Shown here one piece after another: positions 43,571-52,926 of a stretch of 64,000 bases of DNA. Position numbers and translations under genes: made by a program. How positions within the stretch are numbered: position 1 is the stretch's first letter; every line of letters begins with the position of its first letter. The stretch is taken from the NCBI RefSeq assembly GCF_035994185.1, contig NZ_CP108538.1:6637501-6701500 (forward strand), read 5' to 3'. Source of the stretch: Streptomyces sp. NBC_01217. Lineage in GTDB: Bacteria; Actinomycetota; Actinomycetes; Streptomycetales; Streptomycetaceae. The notes beneath the pieces are model-generated. The model saw only the letters and a program-made list of their open reading frames with translations. It searched no databases and was not told the origin of the DNA.

Positions 43571-44482
43571 TCAGGCGGCGCGCCCGTCATCGACGACGAG
43601 CGCCGGAGCACCGATGGTCTCCTGACCGCCCCCGGGCCCGGCACCGGCCGCTGCACCGGTGCCCTTCTTCGTGCGCCGGAGCCACCGTTCCAGCCAGCTC
43701 GCGAAAGACGTGAGCGCGAAGTTCACGGCGACGAAGATCACGGCGACGACGGTGAAGCACGCGATGGTGTTCGCGCCGTAGTTCGCGCTCATCGGGCGGA
43801 CCGAGGCCAGCAGTTCGGGGAAGGTCATCACCGCACCACCGAGCGCGGTGTCCTTCACGATCACGACGAGCTGGCTGACGATCGCGGGCAGCATGGCGGT
43901 CACCGCCTGCGGAAGCAGCACGAACACCATGGTCTGGCCCTTGCGCATACCGATCGCCTTGGCCGCATCGGTCTGGCCCTGCGGAAGGGAGTTGATGCCG
44001 GCCCGCACGATCTCGGCGAGTACCGAGGCGTTGTAGAGGACCAGGCCGGTGACCACGGCATACAGCGGACGTACGTCGGCGCTGATGTTGGTGTACTCGG
44101 AGTACACCGCGTTCGCGACGATCATCAGGATCAGCACCGGGATGGCGCGGAAGAACTCCACGACGGCCCCGGCCGGCATCCGCATCCACCGGTGGTCCGA
44201 GAGCCTGCCGATCCCGAACAGGGCGCCGAGCGGCAGCGCGATGATCAGCGCGAAGAATGCTGCCTTGAGCGTGTTCTGGAGGCCCGGCCAGATGTACGTC
44301 TCCCACGGCTGGGAGCTGGTGAAGAAGGGCTTCCACTTGATCCAGTCGAGCTGGTGCTTCTCGGCGAGGCCGTCGTACACCCACCACACCACGACTGCCG
44401 CGCACAGGACGAACAGCACCGTGTACAGGATGTTTCGCTGCTTGGCGCGCGGCCCCTGGGCGTCGTAGAGAACGGAAGTCAT
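43571..44482 (-). CDS. gluD: Glutamate ABC transporter permease GluD
   Basis: 303 residues with about five transmembrane helices. The polar amino-acid permease signature is present (ALIIALPLGALFGIGRLS; AEIVRAGINSLPQGQTDAAKAIG; the EAA loop). The C-terminus is a short Gly/Ala-rich cytoplasmic tail. Start MTSVLYD at 44482 overlaps the GluC stop by ATGA. Together with GluC it forms the membrane channel of a high-affinity glutamate importer, energised by GluA and fed by GluB. Confidence 0.92.
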   Translation of the reverse strand: MTSVLYDAQGPRAKQRNILYTVLFVLCAAVVVWWVYDGLAEKHQLDWIKWKPFFTSSQPWETYIWPGLQNTLKAAFFALIIALPLGALFGIGRLSDHRWMRMPAGAVVEFFRAIPVLILMIVANAVYSEYTNISADVRPLYAVVTGLVLYNASVLAEIVRAGINSLPQGQTDAAKAIGMRKGQTMVFVLLPQAVTAMLPAIVSQLVVIVKDTALGGAVMTFPELLASVRPMSANYGANTIACFTVVAVIFVAVNFALTSFASWLERWLRRTKKGTGAAAGAGPGGGQETIGAPALVVDDGRAA

Positions 44483-45144
44483 CGCTTCACCGCCACCTTC
44501 TTGCTCACCCAGCCGAGAATCAGGCCGGTCGGGAGGGTCAGGACGATGAAGCCGAACGCGAAGACGGCGGAGATCGGGATCAGCTGGGCCTCGGCCTCGA
44601 TCATGCCCTTCATCAGGTACGAGGCCTCGGCGACCCCGATCGCGGAGGCGACCGTGGTGTTCTTCGTCAACGCGATCAGCACATTGGACAGCGGGTTGAC
44701 GACCGCGCGGAACGCCTGCGGGAGGACGACCAACCGCAGCACCTGGGAGAAGCTCAGTCCGAGGGCACGTGCCGCCTCGGCCTGGCCGACCGGGACGGTG
44801 TTGATGCCGGAGCGCAGGGCCTCGCACACGAAGGCGGACGTGTAGGCGATGAGGGCGAGCACCGCGAGCCGGAAATTGATGTCCTTGGAAGCACTGGCAC
44901 CGAGGCTGATGCTCAGGGTCTGGTAGAGACCCAGCGACGAGAACACGATGACCACGGTCAGTGGAATGTTCCGGACCACGTTCACATAGGTGGTGGCGAA
45001 GCCACGCATCAGGGGGACCGGGCTGACCTTCATGCCGGCCAGCAGCGTTCCCCATATGAGGGAGCCGAGGGCGGAGTAGACGGTGAGCTGCACCGTCACC
45101 CAGAAGGCCCCCAACAGGTCGTAACCTTCAAGAAAGTCGAACAC
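44479..45144 (-). CDS. gluC: Glutamate ABC transporter permease GluC
   Basis: 221 residues, five transmembrane helices. It starts MFDFLEGYDLLGAFWVTVQL and holds the EAA-type coupling loop SGINTVPVGQAEAARALG, which contacts the ATPase. The gene follows gluB after a 75-bp gap containing a strong hairpin and overlaps gluD at its end. Confidence 0.92.
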   Translation of the reverse strand: MFDFLEGYDLLGAFWVTVQLTVYSALGSLIWGTLLAGMKVSPVPLMRGFATTYVNVVRNIPLTVVIVFSSLGLYQTLSISLGASASKDINFRLAVLALIAYTSAFVCEALRSGINTVPVGQAEAARALGLSFSQVLRLVVLPQAFRAVVNPLSNVLIALTKNTTVASAIGVAEASYLMKGMIEAEAQLIPISAVFAFGFIVLTLPTGLILGWVSKKVAVKR

Positions 45145-45176
45145 GATCTCCCGCGCTTCCGCGTGTAGGAGGGCAT

Positions 45177-45205
45177 GGCGCGCCGTCGTTCACGGACGGC
45201 GCGCC
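45177..45205 (-). promoter_or_regulatory. Hairpin between gluB and gluC
   Basis: An 11-bp perfect inverted repeat (GGCGCGCCGTC / GACGGCGCGCC, 7-nt loop) lies 14 bp after the gluB stop and about 30 bp before gluC. It has no T-tract. This position is typical of RNA structures that stabilise the binding-protein mRNA or reduce read-through to permease genes. Confidence 0.7.
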
Positions 45206-45219
45206 GGATGGGCCCTGCT

Positions 45220-46065
45220 TCACTTGACGATGTTGCCGATCTTCGGGGCGGGCTCGTTCTTGTAGTTCGCCGGACCGAAGTTGGCCGTCACGGCCTTTTC
45301 CCAGGAACCGTCCGAGACCATCTTGGTGAGCGCGTCGTCGATCTTCTTCTTGAGGTCGGCGTCGCCCTTCTTCAGACCGATGCCGTAGTTCTCATTGCTC
45401 ATCTTGAAGCCGGCCAGCTTGAACTTGCCCTGGAAGTTCTGCTGCGAGGCGAAACCGGCCAGGATGCTGTCGTCGGTGGTCAGCGCGTCGACAACCTTGT
45501 TCTCCAGACCGGTCAGGCACTCCGAGTAACCGCCGAACTCCTGGAGGTCGGCCTTGGGCGCCAGCTTGTCCTTGACGTTCTTCGCCGAGGTGGAGCCGGT
45601 GACCGAGCACAGCTTCTTGCTGTTCAGGTCGGCCGGGGACTTGATCGAGTCGTCATCGGCACGGACCAGGATGTCCTGGTGCGCCAGCAGGTACGGGCCC
45701 GCGAAGTCGACCTTCTGCAGCCGCTCGTCGTTGATCGAGTAGGAGGCGGCGATGAACTTCACGTCACCGCGCTCGATCGCCGTCTCGCGGTCGGCGCTCT
45801 TGGTCTCCTTGAAGGTGATGTCCTTGGCGTCGTAGCCGAGTTCCTTGGCGACGTACGTGGCGACATCGACGTCGAAGCCGGTGTACTTGCCGTCCGGGGT
45901 CTTCAGACCGATGCCGGGCTGGTCGATCTTGATGCCGATGGTGATCTTCTTGCCGCCGCCCGAACCGTCCGAGCCGCCGTCCTTGTCGTCGGAACCACAG
46001 GCGGTGGCGGTCAGGGCGAGGGCGAGCACGGCGGCCGAGGCGGCGGTGACCTTACGAAGCTGCAT
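45220..46065 (-). CDS. gluB: Glutamate-binding lipoprotein GluB
   Basis: 281 residues. It has a lipoprotein signal peptide (1-26) with the cleavage site at LTATACGSDD, where Cys is lipidated and anchored outside the membrane. The mature SBP_bac_3 domain has FDVDVATYVAKELGYDAKDITF and RETAIERGDVKFIAASYSIN. It captures glutamate for the GluCD channel. MQLRKVTAAS at 46065 gives a normal signal peptide. Confidence 0.93.
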   Translation of the reverse strand: MQLRKVTAASAAVLALALTATACGSDDKDGGSDGSGGGKKITIGIKIDQPGIGLKTPDGKYTGFDVDVATYVAKELGYDAKDITFKETKSADRETAIERGDVKFIAASYSINDERLQKVDFAGPYLLAHQDILVRADDDSIKSPADLNSKKLCSVTGSTSAKNVKDKLAPKADLQEFGGYSECLTGLENKVVDALTTDDSILAGFASQQNFQGKFKLAGFKMSNENYGIGLKKGDADLKKKIDDALTKMVSDGSWEKAVTANFGPANYKNEPAPKIGNIVK

Positions 46066-46134
46066 GATGAATTTCCCTAGAGTTGACGCGATGTGAGCGA
46101 TTGGCCGGTGCGGGAACCGGTGGTGAAGGATCAA

Positions 46135-46920
46135 TCAGTGGTGAAGGATCTTCGACAGGAAGTCCTTGGCCCGGTCACTGCGCGGATTGCTGAAGAACTG
46201 GTCGGGCGTGGCCTCTTCGACGATCTTTCCGTCCGCCATGAAGACGACCCGGTTCGCCGCAGAGCGCGCGAAACCCATCTCATGGGTGACGACGACCATC
46301 GTCATGCCGTCCCTGGCGAGCTGCTGCATGACCTCCAGCACCTCGTTGATCATCTCCGGGTCGAGCGCGGACGTCGGCTCGTCGAAGAGGATGACCTTGG
46401 GGTCCATCGCCAACGCCCGTGCGATCGCCACGCGTTGCTGCTGGCCGCCGGAGAGCTGGGCGGGGTACTTGTCGGCCTGCGTCGCCACGCCCACCCGGTC
46501 CAGCAGTGAACGTGCCTTGTCCTCGGCCGCCTTCTTGTCCGTCCTGCGGACCTTGAGCTGGCCCAGCATCACGTTCTCGAGCACCGTCTTGTGCGCGAAG
46601 AGATTGAACGACTGGAAGACCATGCCGACGTCGGCACGCAGCCTGGCCAGCTCCCTGCCCTCCGCGGGCAGCGGCTTGCCGTCGATCGATATGGCGCCCG
46701 AGTCGATCGTCTCCAAGCGGTTGATCGTGCGGCACAGCGTGGACTTCCCGGACCCGGAGGGCCCGATGACGACCACGACCTCGCCACGGGCGATCGTCAG
46801 GTCGATGTCCTGGAGCACATGCAGCGCGCCGAAGTGCTTGTTGACGTTGCTCAGGACGACAAGGTCGTCCGCCGCAGGTGCGGCGTCCTCGGCGCCCTTG
46901 GTCACTGAAACTCCGCTCAT
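46135..46920 (-). CDS. gluA: Glutamate ABC transporter ATP-binding protein GluA
   Basis: 261 residues. Walker A is GPSGSGKST, signature [16 protein letters not shown], Walker [16 protein letters not shown] and the H-loop VVTHEM. It drives the GluBCD importer by ATP hydrolysis in the cytoplasm. First gene of gluABCD, with a separate promoter upstream and 69 bp to gluB. The N-terminal 20 residues are poorly conserved, so the start might be later. Confidence 0.94.
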   Translation of the reverse strand: MSGVSVTKGAEDAAPAADDLVVLSNVNKHFGALHVLQDIDLTIARGEVVVVIGPSGSGKSTLCRTINRLETIDSGAISIDGKPLPAEGRELARLRADVGMVFQSFNLFAHKTVLENVMLGQLKVRRTDKKAAEDKARSLLDRVGVATQADKYPAQLSGGQQQRVAIARALAMDPKVILFDEPTSALDPEMINEVLEVMQQLARDGMTMVVVTHEMGFARSAANRVVFMADGKIVEEATPDQFFSNPRSDRAKDFLSKILHH

Positions 46921-46954
46921 CGGCTTCTTGCTCCGTCCTCCTCGGTTGGGAAGG

Positions 46955-46984
46955 ACCCTAGTGACGCAGTGCGACCAGCGTCAT
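46955..46984 (-). promoter_or_regulatory. Candidate promoter of the glu operon
   Basis: On the minus strand ATGACG (46984-46979) and TAGGGT (46960-46955) are 18 bp apart, a fair match to the housekeeping consensus. A ribosome binding site AGGAGG (46942-46937) follows, with 16 nt to the gluA ATG, and a second GGAG lies closer. Confidence 0.5.
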
Positions 46985-47277
46985 TACATCTGAGCGGAAA
47001 TTGAGCATAACGATCCGGCGGCAACCGGACACTCCGTGTGAACGGGACGTCGTGCGGGACGCCCGGGGCGTACCGGGTGGATAACAGATGGCTCGATGCA
47101 ACGGGTGGGCCCTTGACTGGCGTACTGGTCATCGGAGTGGATGCCCTGGTACGCCATGATGTGAAACACCTCGATACGGGGAAGTGACGAGGGGCGTACG
47201 AGAGGAGGCACCGACACACACGGGTACCGCGCCTTCGGGAAACCGGCACCGAACCGATGGAAAAAACGCACCTACGG
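46985..47277. other. Divergent intergenic region gluA / response regulator gene
   Basis: About 290 bp containing no gene with coding character. A TTGACT at 47113-47118 on the plus strand has no good -10 at 17-19 bp. The region must hold the promoter of the two-component operon. Confidence 0.5.
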
Positions 47278-47292
47278 AAAAAAGGGGGGGGG
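47278..47292 (+). repeat. A6G9 homopolymer tract before a start codon
   Basis: Six A residues are followed by nine G residues, then CC and the ATG of the response regulator gene. The G run serves as ribosome binding site. Mononucleotide runs of this length are rare in such genomes and are prone to slippage or sequencing error. Confidence 0.75.
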
Positions 47293-47294
47293 CC

Positions 47295-47987
47295 ATGAGA
47301 CTGCTGCTCGTCGAGGACGACAACCACGTCGCGGCCGCCCTCTCCGCGATCCTCGCCCGGCACGGCTTCCAGGTCGTGCACGCGCGCAGCGGCGAGGAGG
47401 CGCTGCAGGCGCTGCTGCCCGCGGACACGGAGCCCTTCGGCGTCGTGCTCCTCGACCTCGGCCTGCCCGACCAGGACGGCTACGAGGTGTGCGGGAAGAT
47501 CCGCAAGCGCACCTCCACCCCGGTGATCATGGTGACCGCGCGCGCCGACGTCCGGTCGCGGATCCACGGCCTCAACCTCGGGGCCGACGACTACGTGGTC
47601 AAGCCGTACGACACCGGCGAGCTCCTCGCCCGTATCCATGCCGTCAGCCGGCGCAAATCGGCCGGCGAGGACACCGTTCCCACTCCTGTCGCCGCGTTGC
47701 GCCTCGGGCACGTCCACATCGAGCTCCCGACCCGCCGGGTCAGCGTCGACGGTGTCGAAGTCCAGCTCACCCGCAAGGAGTTCGACCTGCTCGCGCTGCT
47801 CGCCCAGCGCCCCGGCGTGGTCTTCCGCCGGGAGCAGATCATCAGCGAGGTGTGGCGCACGAGCTGGGAGGGAACGGGGCGCACGCTCGAAGTGCACGTG
47901 GCCTCCCTGCGTTCCAAACTGCGGCTGCCGGCACTGATCGAGACCGTGCGCGGGGTCGGCTACCGCCTCGTCGCCCCGTCTGCGTAG
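47295..47987 (+). CDS. OmpR-family response regulator
   Basis: 230 residues. The receiver (1-120) has the acidic pair in LLVEDDNHV, phospho-acceptor Asp in LLDLGLPDQDG, and Lys in VVKPYD. The winged-helix DNA-binding domain (about 135-228) has LTRKEFDLLALLAQRPGVV and VHVASLRSKL. The histidine kinase gene starts 15 bp downstream, and the pair are cotranscribed. The target is unknown. The adjacent convergent TAXI protein gene may be functionally linked. Confidence 0.92.
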   Translation: MRLLLVEDDNHVAAALSAILARHGFQVVHARSGEEALQALLPADTEPFGVVLLDLGLPDQDGYEVCGKIRKRTSTPVIMVTARADVRSRIHGLNLGADDYVVKPYDTGELLARIHAVSRRKSAGEDTVPTPVAALRLGHVHIELPTRRVSVDGVEVQLTRKEFDLLALLAQRPGVVFRREQIISEVWRTSWEGTGRTLEVHVASLRSKLRLPALIETVRGVGYRLVAPSA

Positions 47988-48002
47988 AGGCGTACGTCCC
48001 AG

Positions 48003-49397
48003 GTGCGCACCCGGCTGCTTCCGCTGCTCATAGTCCTCATGGCGAGCGTGCTGCTCGCCCTCGGCTTCCCGCTGGCCATGAGCGTGGCCGCCGCCCAGCA
48101 GCAACGCGTCGTCATCGACCGCATCGACGACACCGCACGCTTCGCCGCGCTAGCCCAGTTCATCGCCGAGCGGACCCCCGGATACGACGAGCGCCGCCGC
48201 ATCCTGCGCAATGAACTCGACACCTACGCATCGGTGTACGGCATCCGCGCCGGTGTCTTCTACCGCGACGACAGTGCCATGGCCAAGGCCCCGGCCACCT
48301 GGCAGCTCCCCTTCGAGGGCGAGGGGAGAAAGGCCTTCAAGGAGGCGCTCCTGGGACGTCGCAGCCACGACCCGCCGCAGGTGTGGCCCTGGGAGCGCGG
48401 CAGGGTCGTCGTCGCCTCACCCGTCGTACGCGACGGTGATGTCGTCGCCGTCGTGGTCATCGACTCGCCCACCTCCGAGATGCGCGCACGCACGCTGCGC
48501 GGCTGGCTGCTCATCGCGGCCGGCGAAGTGGTCGCGATGCTGGTGGCGGTCGGTGCCGCGATCCGGCTCGCCGGCTGGGTGCTGCTGCCCGTACGGACCC
48601 TGGACGCGGCCACCCACGACATCGCCAGTGGCCGGATGCGATCGCGTGTCGTGGCCTCCGGAGGACCGCCGGAACTCAGGCGCCTGGCCCGTTCGTTCAA
48701 CGAGATGGCCGACAACGTCGAGGACGTGCTGGAGCAGCAGCGCGCCTTCGTCGCCGACGCCTCGCACCAGCTGCGCAACCCCCTCGCCGCGCTGCTGCTG
48801 CGGATCGAGCTCCTCGCGCTCGAACTCCCCGAGGGCAGCGAGGAGATCGCCTCCGTGCGCACGGAGGGCAAGCGCCTGGGGCAGGTGCTGGACGACCTGC
48901 TCGACCTGGCGCTGGCCGAACACGCCGCGGCCGATCTGCAGCTCACGGACATCGGCGCGCTCACCGCCGAACGAGTGGCCTCCTGGCGGCCGGTCGCCGA
49001 GGAGAAGGGAGTACGGCTCAGGACGGACGGCTCGTCGGCCGTGACCGCCTGGGCGGACCCCATCGCCCTGTCGAGCGCCCTCGACGCCGTCATCGACAAC
49101 GCCCTGAAGTTCACCCCGGCCGACGAAGAGGTCCTCGTCACGGTCGCCTCCGGCCGCGACGACGTCACGGTCGTCGTCGCCGACCGCGGACCGGGCCTCA
49201 CCGCGAAGGAGATGGAGCGCGTCGGCGACCGCTTCTGGCGCAGTGCCCGGCATCAGAACGTACAGGGTTCCGGTCTCGGCCTCTCCATCTGCCAGGCCCT
49301 CCTGGCCGCGGGCGGCGGCTCCATCGGCTATGCCGCCCATGAGCCGCGCGGGCTGCGGGTGACGGTGTCGGTGCCGCGCCGGGGCCCGCAGGGCTGA
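48003..49397 (+). CDS. Membrane sensor histidine kinase
   Basis: 464 residues. Two transmembrane helices (about 5-28 and 165-190) flank an extracytoplasmic sensor of about 135 residues. HAMP (about 195-245), HisKA with phospho-acceptor His in ASHQLRNPLAAL, and HATPase with NALKF, DRGPGL and GSGLGLS follow. GTG at 48003 opens with RTRLLPLLIV, the first membrane helix. Cognate of the response regulator encoded 15 bp upstream. The signal is unknown. A periplasmic-type TAXI protein encoded convergently with a 12-bp gap is a candidate accessory. Confidence 0.92.
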   Translation: MRTRLLPLLIVLMASVLLALGFPLAMSVAAAQQQRVVIDRIDDTARFAALAQFIAERTPGYDERRRILRNELDTYASVYGIRAGVFYRDDSAMAKAPATWQLPFEGEGRKAFKEALLGRRSHDPPQVWPWERGRVVVASPVVRDGDVVAVVVIDSPTSEMRARTLRGWLLIAAGEVVAMLVAVGAAIRLAGWVLLPVRTLDAATHDIASGRMRSRVVASGGPPELRRLARSFNEMADNVEDVLEQQRAFVADASHQLRNPLAALLLRIELLALELPEGSEEIASVRTEGKRLGQVLDDLLDLALAEHAAADLQLTDIGALTAERVASWRPVAEEKGVRLRTDGSSAVTAWADPIALSSALDAVIDNALKFTPADEEVLVTVASGRDDVTVVVADRGPGLTAKEMERVGDRFWRSARHQNVQGSGLGLSICQALLAAGGGSIGYAAHEPRGLRVTVSVPRRGPQG

Positions 49398-49409
49398 GCG
49401 GGGCCGGGA

Positions 49410-50408
49410 TCAGGGCTTGACCGAGCGGTAGTAGCGCCTGGCCCCTTCGTGCAGCGGCAGCGGATCGGTGTAGATCGCCGTACGCAGATCCACCAGCTGG
49501 GCCGAGTGCACCTCGCGCCCGATCCGGTCCCGGCTGTCGATCACGGTCCGGGTGAACGCCTCGGTCATCGCCGGATCCGTACGGTCAGTGGTCACCAGCA
49601 CATTGGCGACCGCGACCGTCGGCACCGCCTGCCCCTGCTGCGCGTTGCGGTAGGCGTCGGCGGGCATCACGGCCGACCGGTAGTAGCGGGCGGACCCGCC
49701 CACGGCCTGAAGCTCCTTGATCAGCGGGGCCTCCAGCGGCACCAGCCGGATGGCGAACCGGTCCGACAGCTCCTGCACGGCGGAGGTGGGCAGTCCGCCG
49801 GACCAGAAGAAGGCGTCGAGCATGCCGTTCTCCAGCTGCTTCGGCATGGTGTCGATGCCGTTGGGAACGGGCGTCACATCGTTTGCGGGATCGAGCCCGG
49901 CGGCCGTCATCAGCCGGTCCGCGACCAGTCGTACGCCCGAGCCAGGCTGCCCGACCCCGACGCGTCTGCCGAGCAGGTCCGAGACCTTCCGTACCTCCGA
50001 GTCCCGGGGAACGACCAGCTGGATGTAGTCGTCGTACAGCCGCACACAGCCCCGCAGCCGGTCGGCGCCGGGCTTGCCGCTGCGCAGATAGGTGGCGAGC
50101 GCATCGGTGGTGGCGATGGTGAAGTCGGCCTTCCCGGTCGCCACCCGCGCGATGTTCTGCTGCGAGCCCTCGCTGGTCAGCAGCCGTATCGACACCTGGG
50201 GCAGATCCCCCGCCAGGTCCCCCTTGAGCCGTTCGCCGTAGCGCTGGTAGACCCCGCTGCGTACGCCGGTGCTGAAGGTCAGCGTGCCGCTCGGAGCCGG
50301 GTCCCCGAGCGGGAGCAGCCACCACAGCAGCAGCCCGAACACGACGACGAGGGCGGCGCACGCCTGAAGGGTGCGGAGCCGGCCGATGCGGGACAGTGCC
50401 TGGAGCAT
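49410..50408 (-). CDS. TAXI family solute-binding protein
   Basis: 332 residues. One N-terminal membrane anchor (about 15-33) is followed by a TRAP-associated extracytoplasmic immunogenic (TAXI) binding domain: [50 protein letters not shown] and [16 protein letters not shown] proteins usually deliver solute to a TRAP permease, but no permease gene is adjacent here. The gene is convergent with the sensor kinase. It may therefore sense a ligand for that kinase rather than serve transport. Confidence 0.88.
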   Translation of the reverse strand: MLQALSRIGRLRTLQACAALVVVFGLLLWWLLPLGDPAPSGTLTFSTGVRSGVYQRYGERLKGDLAGDLPQVSIRLLTSEGSQQNIARVATGKADFTIATTDALATYLRSGKPGADRLRGCVRLYDDYIQLVVPRDSEVRKVSDLLGRRVGVGQPGSGVRLVADRLMTAAGLDPANDVTPVPNGIDTMPKQLENGMLDAFFWSGGLPTSAVQELSDRFAIRLVPLEAPLIKELQAVGGSARYYRSAVMPADAYRNAQQGQAVPTVAVANVLVTTDRTDPAMTEAFTRTVIDSRDRIGREVHSAQLVDLRTAIYTDPLPLHEGARRYYRSVKP

Positions 50409-50523
50409 GACGGCGATCCTGCCAGCCCGTTCCGGCGATGACCAGGGCCGGAGCCCGGGGGCGGTGAGCCCGCCGGAGAGGTCTTCATCATCGAGGCCCG
50501 ACCGGAGCCCTTACCCTGGACGG

Positions 50524-52047
50524 GTGAGCGGCAACGACGTGGCTGGTGGAGTAGTGGACGGTTTGAAGACGTACGAGGTGCGCACCTACGGGTGCCAGAT
50601 GAACGTCCATGACTCCGAGCGATTGTCGGGGCTGCTGGAGGACGCCGGTTACGTACGTGCCGCCGACGGCTCCGACGGTGACGCCGACGTCGTCGTCTTC
50701 AACACCTGCGCGGTCCGCGAGAACGCCGACAACAAGCTCTACGGCAACCTCGGCCGGCTCGCCCCGATGAAGACCAAGCGGCCGGGCATGCAGATCGCCG
50801 TGGGCGGCTGCCTGGCGCAGAAGGACCGCGACACCATCGTCCAGCGGGCTCCCTGGGTGGACGTCGTCTTCGGTACGCACAACATCGGCAAGCTGCCGGT
50901 GCTGCTGGAGCGCGCCCGTATCCAGGAAGAGGCGCAGATCGAGATCGCCGAATCCCTGGAGGCCTTCCCCTCCACGCTCCCCACCCGTCGCGAGTCCGCC
51001 TACGCGGCGTGGGTCTCCATCTCCGTCGGCTGCAACAACACCTGCACCTTCTGCATCGTCCCGGCGCTGCGCGGCAAGGAGAAGGACCGCCGTACCGGCG
51101 ACATCCTCGCCGAGATCGAGGCACTGGTCGCCGAGGGCGTCTCGGAGATCACCCTGCTCGGCCAGAACGTGAACGCGTACGGCTCCGACATCGGCGACCG
51201 CGAGGCCTTCTCCAAGCTGCTGCGCGCCTGCGGGAAGATCGAGGGGCTGGAGCGGGTCCGCTTCACCTCGCCGCACCCCCGCGACTTCACGGACGACGTG
51301 ATCGCGGCGATGGCCGAGACGCCGAATGTGATGCCCCAGCTGCACATGCCGATGCAGTCGGGCTCGGACACGGTCCTCAGGGCGATGCGGCGCTCGTACC
51401 GGCAGGAGCGTTTCCTCGGCATCATCGAGAAGGTGCGCGCCGCGATGCCGGACGCCGCCATCTCCACCGACATCATCGTGGGCTTCCCCGGCGAGACCGA
51501 GGAGGACTTCGAGCAGACCATGCACGCGGTCCGCGAGGCGCGCTTCGCCAACGCGTTCACCTTCCAGTACTCCAAGCGCCCCGGAACCCCGGCGGCCGAG
51601 ATGGAGGGGCAGATCCCCAAGGAGGTCGTCCAGGAGCGGTACATGCGCCTGTCCGCCCTCCAGGAGGAGATCTCCTGGGAGGAGAACAAGAAGCAGGTCG
51701 GCCGGACGCTTGAGGTCATGGTCGCGGAGGGCGAGGGCCGCAAGGACGGCGCCACCCACCGTCTCTCCGGTCGCGCCCCCGACAACCGCCTGGTCCACTT
51801 CACGAAGCCGGACGAGGACGTGCGCCCGGGCGACGTGGTGACCGTCGAGGTCACCTACGCGGCCCCGCACCACCTCCTCGCCGAGGGTGCTCCGGTGGGC
51901 GTACGCCGGACCCGGGCCGGTGACGCCTGGGAGAAGCGCACCACCGCCGAGGCCGCGAAGCCGGCCGGAGTGATGCTGGGACTGCCCGGTATCGGCGCCC
52001 CGGCGCCGCTGGCGGCCGCCGCGGCCCCCGGCTGCGGTTGCGACTGA
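50524..52047 (+). CDS. miaB: tRNA-2-methylthio-N6-dimethylallyladenosine synthase MiaB
   Basis: 507 residues, a radical-SAM methylthiotransferase acting on i6A37 of tRNA. The N-terminal cluster Cys residues are in [21 protein letters not shown] and GGCLAQKD. The SAM cluster is Cys170, Cys174 and Cys177 (GCNNTCTFC). The TRAM domain occupies about 395-465. It finishes with a Cys-containing GCGCD. Substrate i6A37 is supplied by MiaA, encoded 2.9 kb downstream. GTG at 50524 starts the frame; a GTG ten codons later is an alternative. Confidence 0.95.
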   Translation: MSGNDVAGGVVDGLKTYEVRTYGCQMNVHDSERLSGLLEDAGYVRAADGSDGDADVVVFNTCAVRENADNKLYGNLGRLAPMKTKRPGMQIAVGGCLAQKDRDTIVQRAPWVDVVFGTHNIGKLPVLLERARIQEEAQIEIAESLEAFPSTLPTRRESAYAAWVSISVGCNNTCTFCIVPALRGKEKDRRTGDILAEIEALVAEGVSEITLLGQNVNAYGSDIGDREAFSKLLRACGKIEGLERVRFTSPHPRDFTDDVIAAMAETPNVMPQLHMPMQSGSDTVLRAMRRSYRQERFLGIIEKVRAAMPDAAISTDIIVGFPGETEEDFEQTMHAVREARFANAFTFQYSKRPGTPAAEMEGQIPKEVVQERYMRLSALQEEISWEENKKQVGRTLEVMVAEGEGRKDGATHRLSGRAPDNRLVHFTKPDEDVRPGDVVTVEVTYAAPHHLLAEGAPVGVRRTRAGDAWEKRTTAEAAKPAGVMLGLPGIGAPAPLAAAAAPGCGCD

Positions 52048-52113
52048 CCCGCACCGGAAGGACGCGGACGGCAGCCGACGGCCGCAGCGGGCGTACGCAG
52101 TACGCTGCCCACC

Positions 52114-52827
52114 ATGCTTGTCGCCGCCGCTGTCTGCCCCTGCCCGCCCCTGCTGGTCCCCGAGGTCGCCGCCGGCGCCGCGCCCGAGCTCGACGCCCTG
52201 CGGAACGCCTGCGCGGATGCCCTGGGCGTGCTGGCCGCCGCCCGGCCCGATCTGCTGATCGTGATCGGCCCCGCGGACGAGGCGGGGCGCGGCCCGCACC
52301 CCGAGGGGTCCACCGGCACCTTCGAGGGCTTCGGGGTCGGCCTCGGCGTACGGCTGGGGCGCGATCTCGGTCCGGTGGCGGACCGCCGGCTTCCGCCGTC
52401 CCTGGCCGTCGGTGCCTGGCTGCTCACCCGCGCCCGATGGGCCGGCGCGCCGGTCGAAGGGCTCGGCGTGGGAGAGCCGCTCGGCACCGAGCGCTGCGCG
52501 AGCACCGGACGGGACCTGGCGGCCGGGGCGGACCGGGTCGCGCTCCTGGTGATGGGCGACGCCAGCGCCTGCCGCACGGTCAAGGCCCCCGGCTATCTGG
52601 ACGACCGCGCCGAAGCGTTCGACGCTGCGGCCGCCCGTGCGCTGGGTGCGGCGGATCTCGACGCGCTGATCGCACTGGACGAGTCGCTGGCGTACGAACT
52701 CAAGGCGGCGGGCCGGGCACCCTGGCAGGTGCTTGCCGGCGCGGCCGAGGGGGCGCGCCTGGGCGGGCAGCTGCTGTACGAGGACGCGCCGTACGGCGTG
52801 GGCTACCTGGTCGCCGCCTGGTCCTGA
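52114..52827 (+). CDS. LigB-like (class III extradiol dioxygenase fold) protein
   Basis: 237 residues, cytoplasmic. It begins MLVAAAVCPCPPLLVPEVAAG and resembles the LigB/Memo dioxygenase-fold proteins widespread in actinobacteria. The iron-binding His residues of true class III extradiol dioxygenases are not evident at the usual positions (CPCPP where enzymes have a His-Pro-Pro type motif), so the catalytic role is doubtful. It lies 66 bp after miaB. Function unknown. Confidence 0.75.
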   Translation: MLVAAAVCPCPPLLVPEVAAGAAPELDALRNACADALGVLAAARPDLLIVIGPADEAGRGPHPEGSTGTFEGFGVGLGVRLGRDLGPVADRRLPPSLAVGAWLLTRARWAGAPVEGLGVGEPLGTERCASTGRDLAAGADRVALLVMGDASACRTVKAPGYLDDRAEAFDAAAARALGAADLDALIALDESLAYELKAAGRAPWQVLAGAAEGARLGGQLLYEDAPYGVGYLVAAWS

Positions 52828-52880
52828 GCCTCCCTGTCCGCAGTCGTGGAGCCGCAGCCGTAGCCGGGCGTAAACGGATG

Positions 52881-52912
52881 ACGGCCGTGCAGCGTCTTCG
52901 CTCCACGGCCGT
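52881..52912. terminator. Terminator between LigB-like and antitoxin-like genes
   Basis: A 9-bp inverted repeat ACGGCCGTG / CACGGCCGT with a 14-nt loop lies between two convergent genes, with TTGATCGGTT beyond. It can serve both directions. Confidence 0.65.
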
Positions 52913-52926
52913 TGATCGGTTCTTGT

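Noticed and set aside
41715..43625. Long plus-strand frame opposite the FAD monooxygenase
   Set aside because: The minus-strand gene has complete FAD motifs; the plus frame is low-complexity and crosses gene boundaries.
50488..52299. Minus-strand frame opposite miaB
   Set aside because: miaB has all catalytic cysteines; the other frame is an Arg/Gly/Leu-rich shadow.
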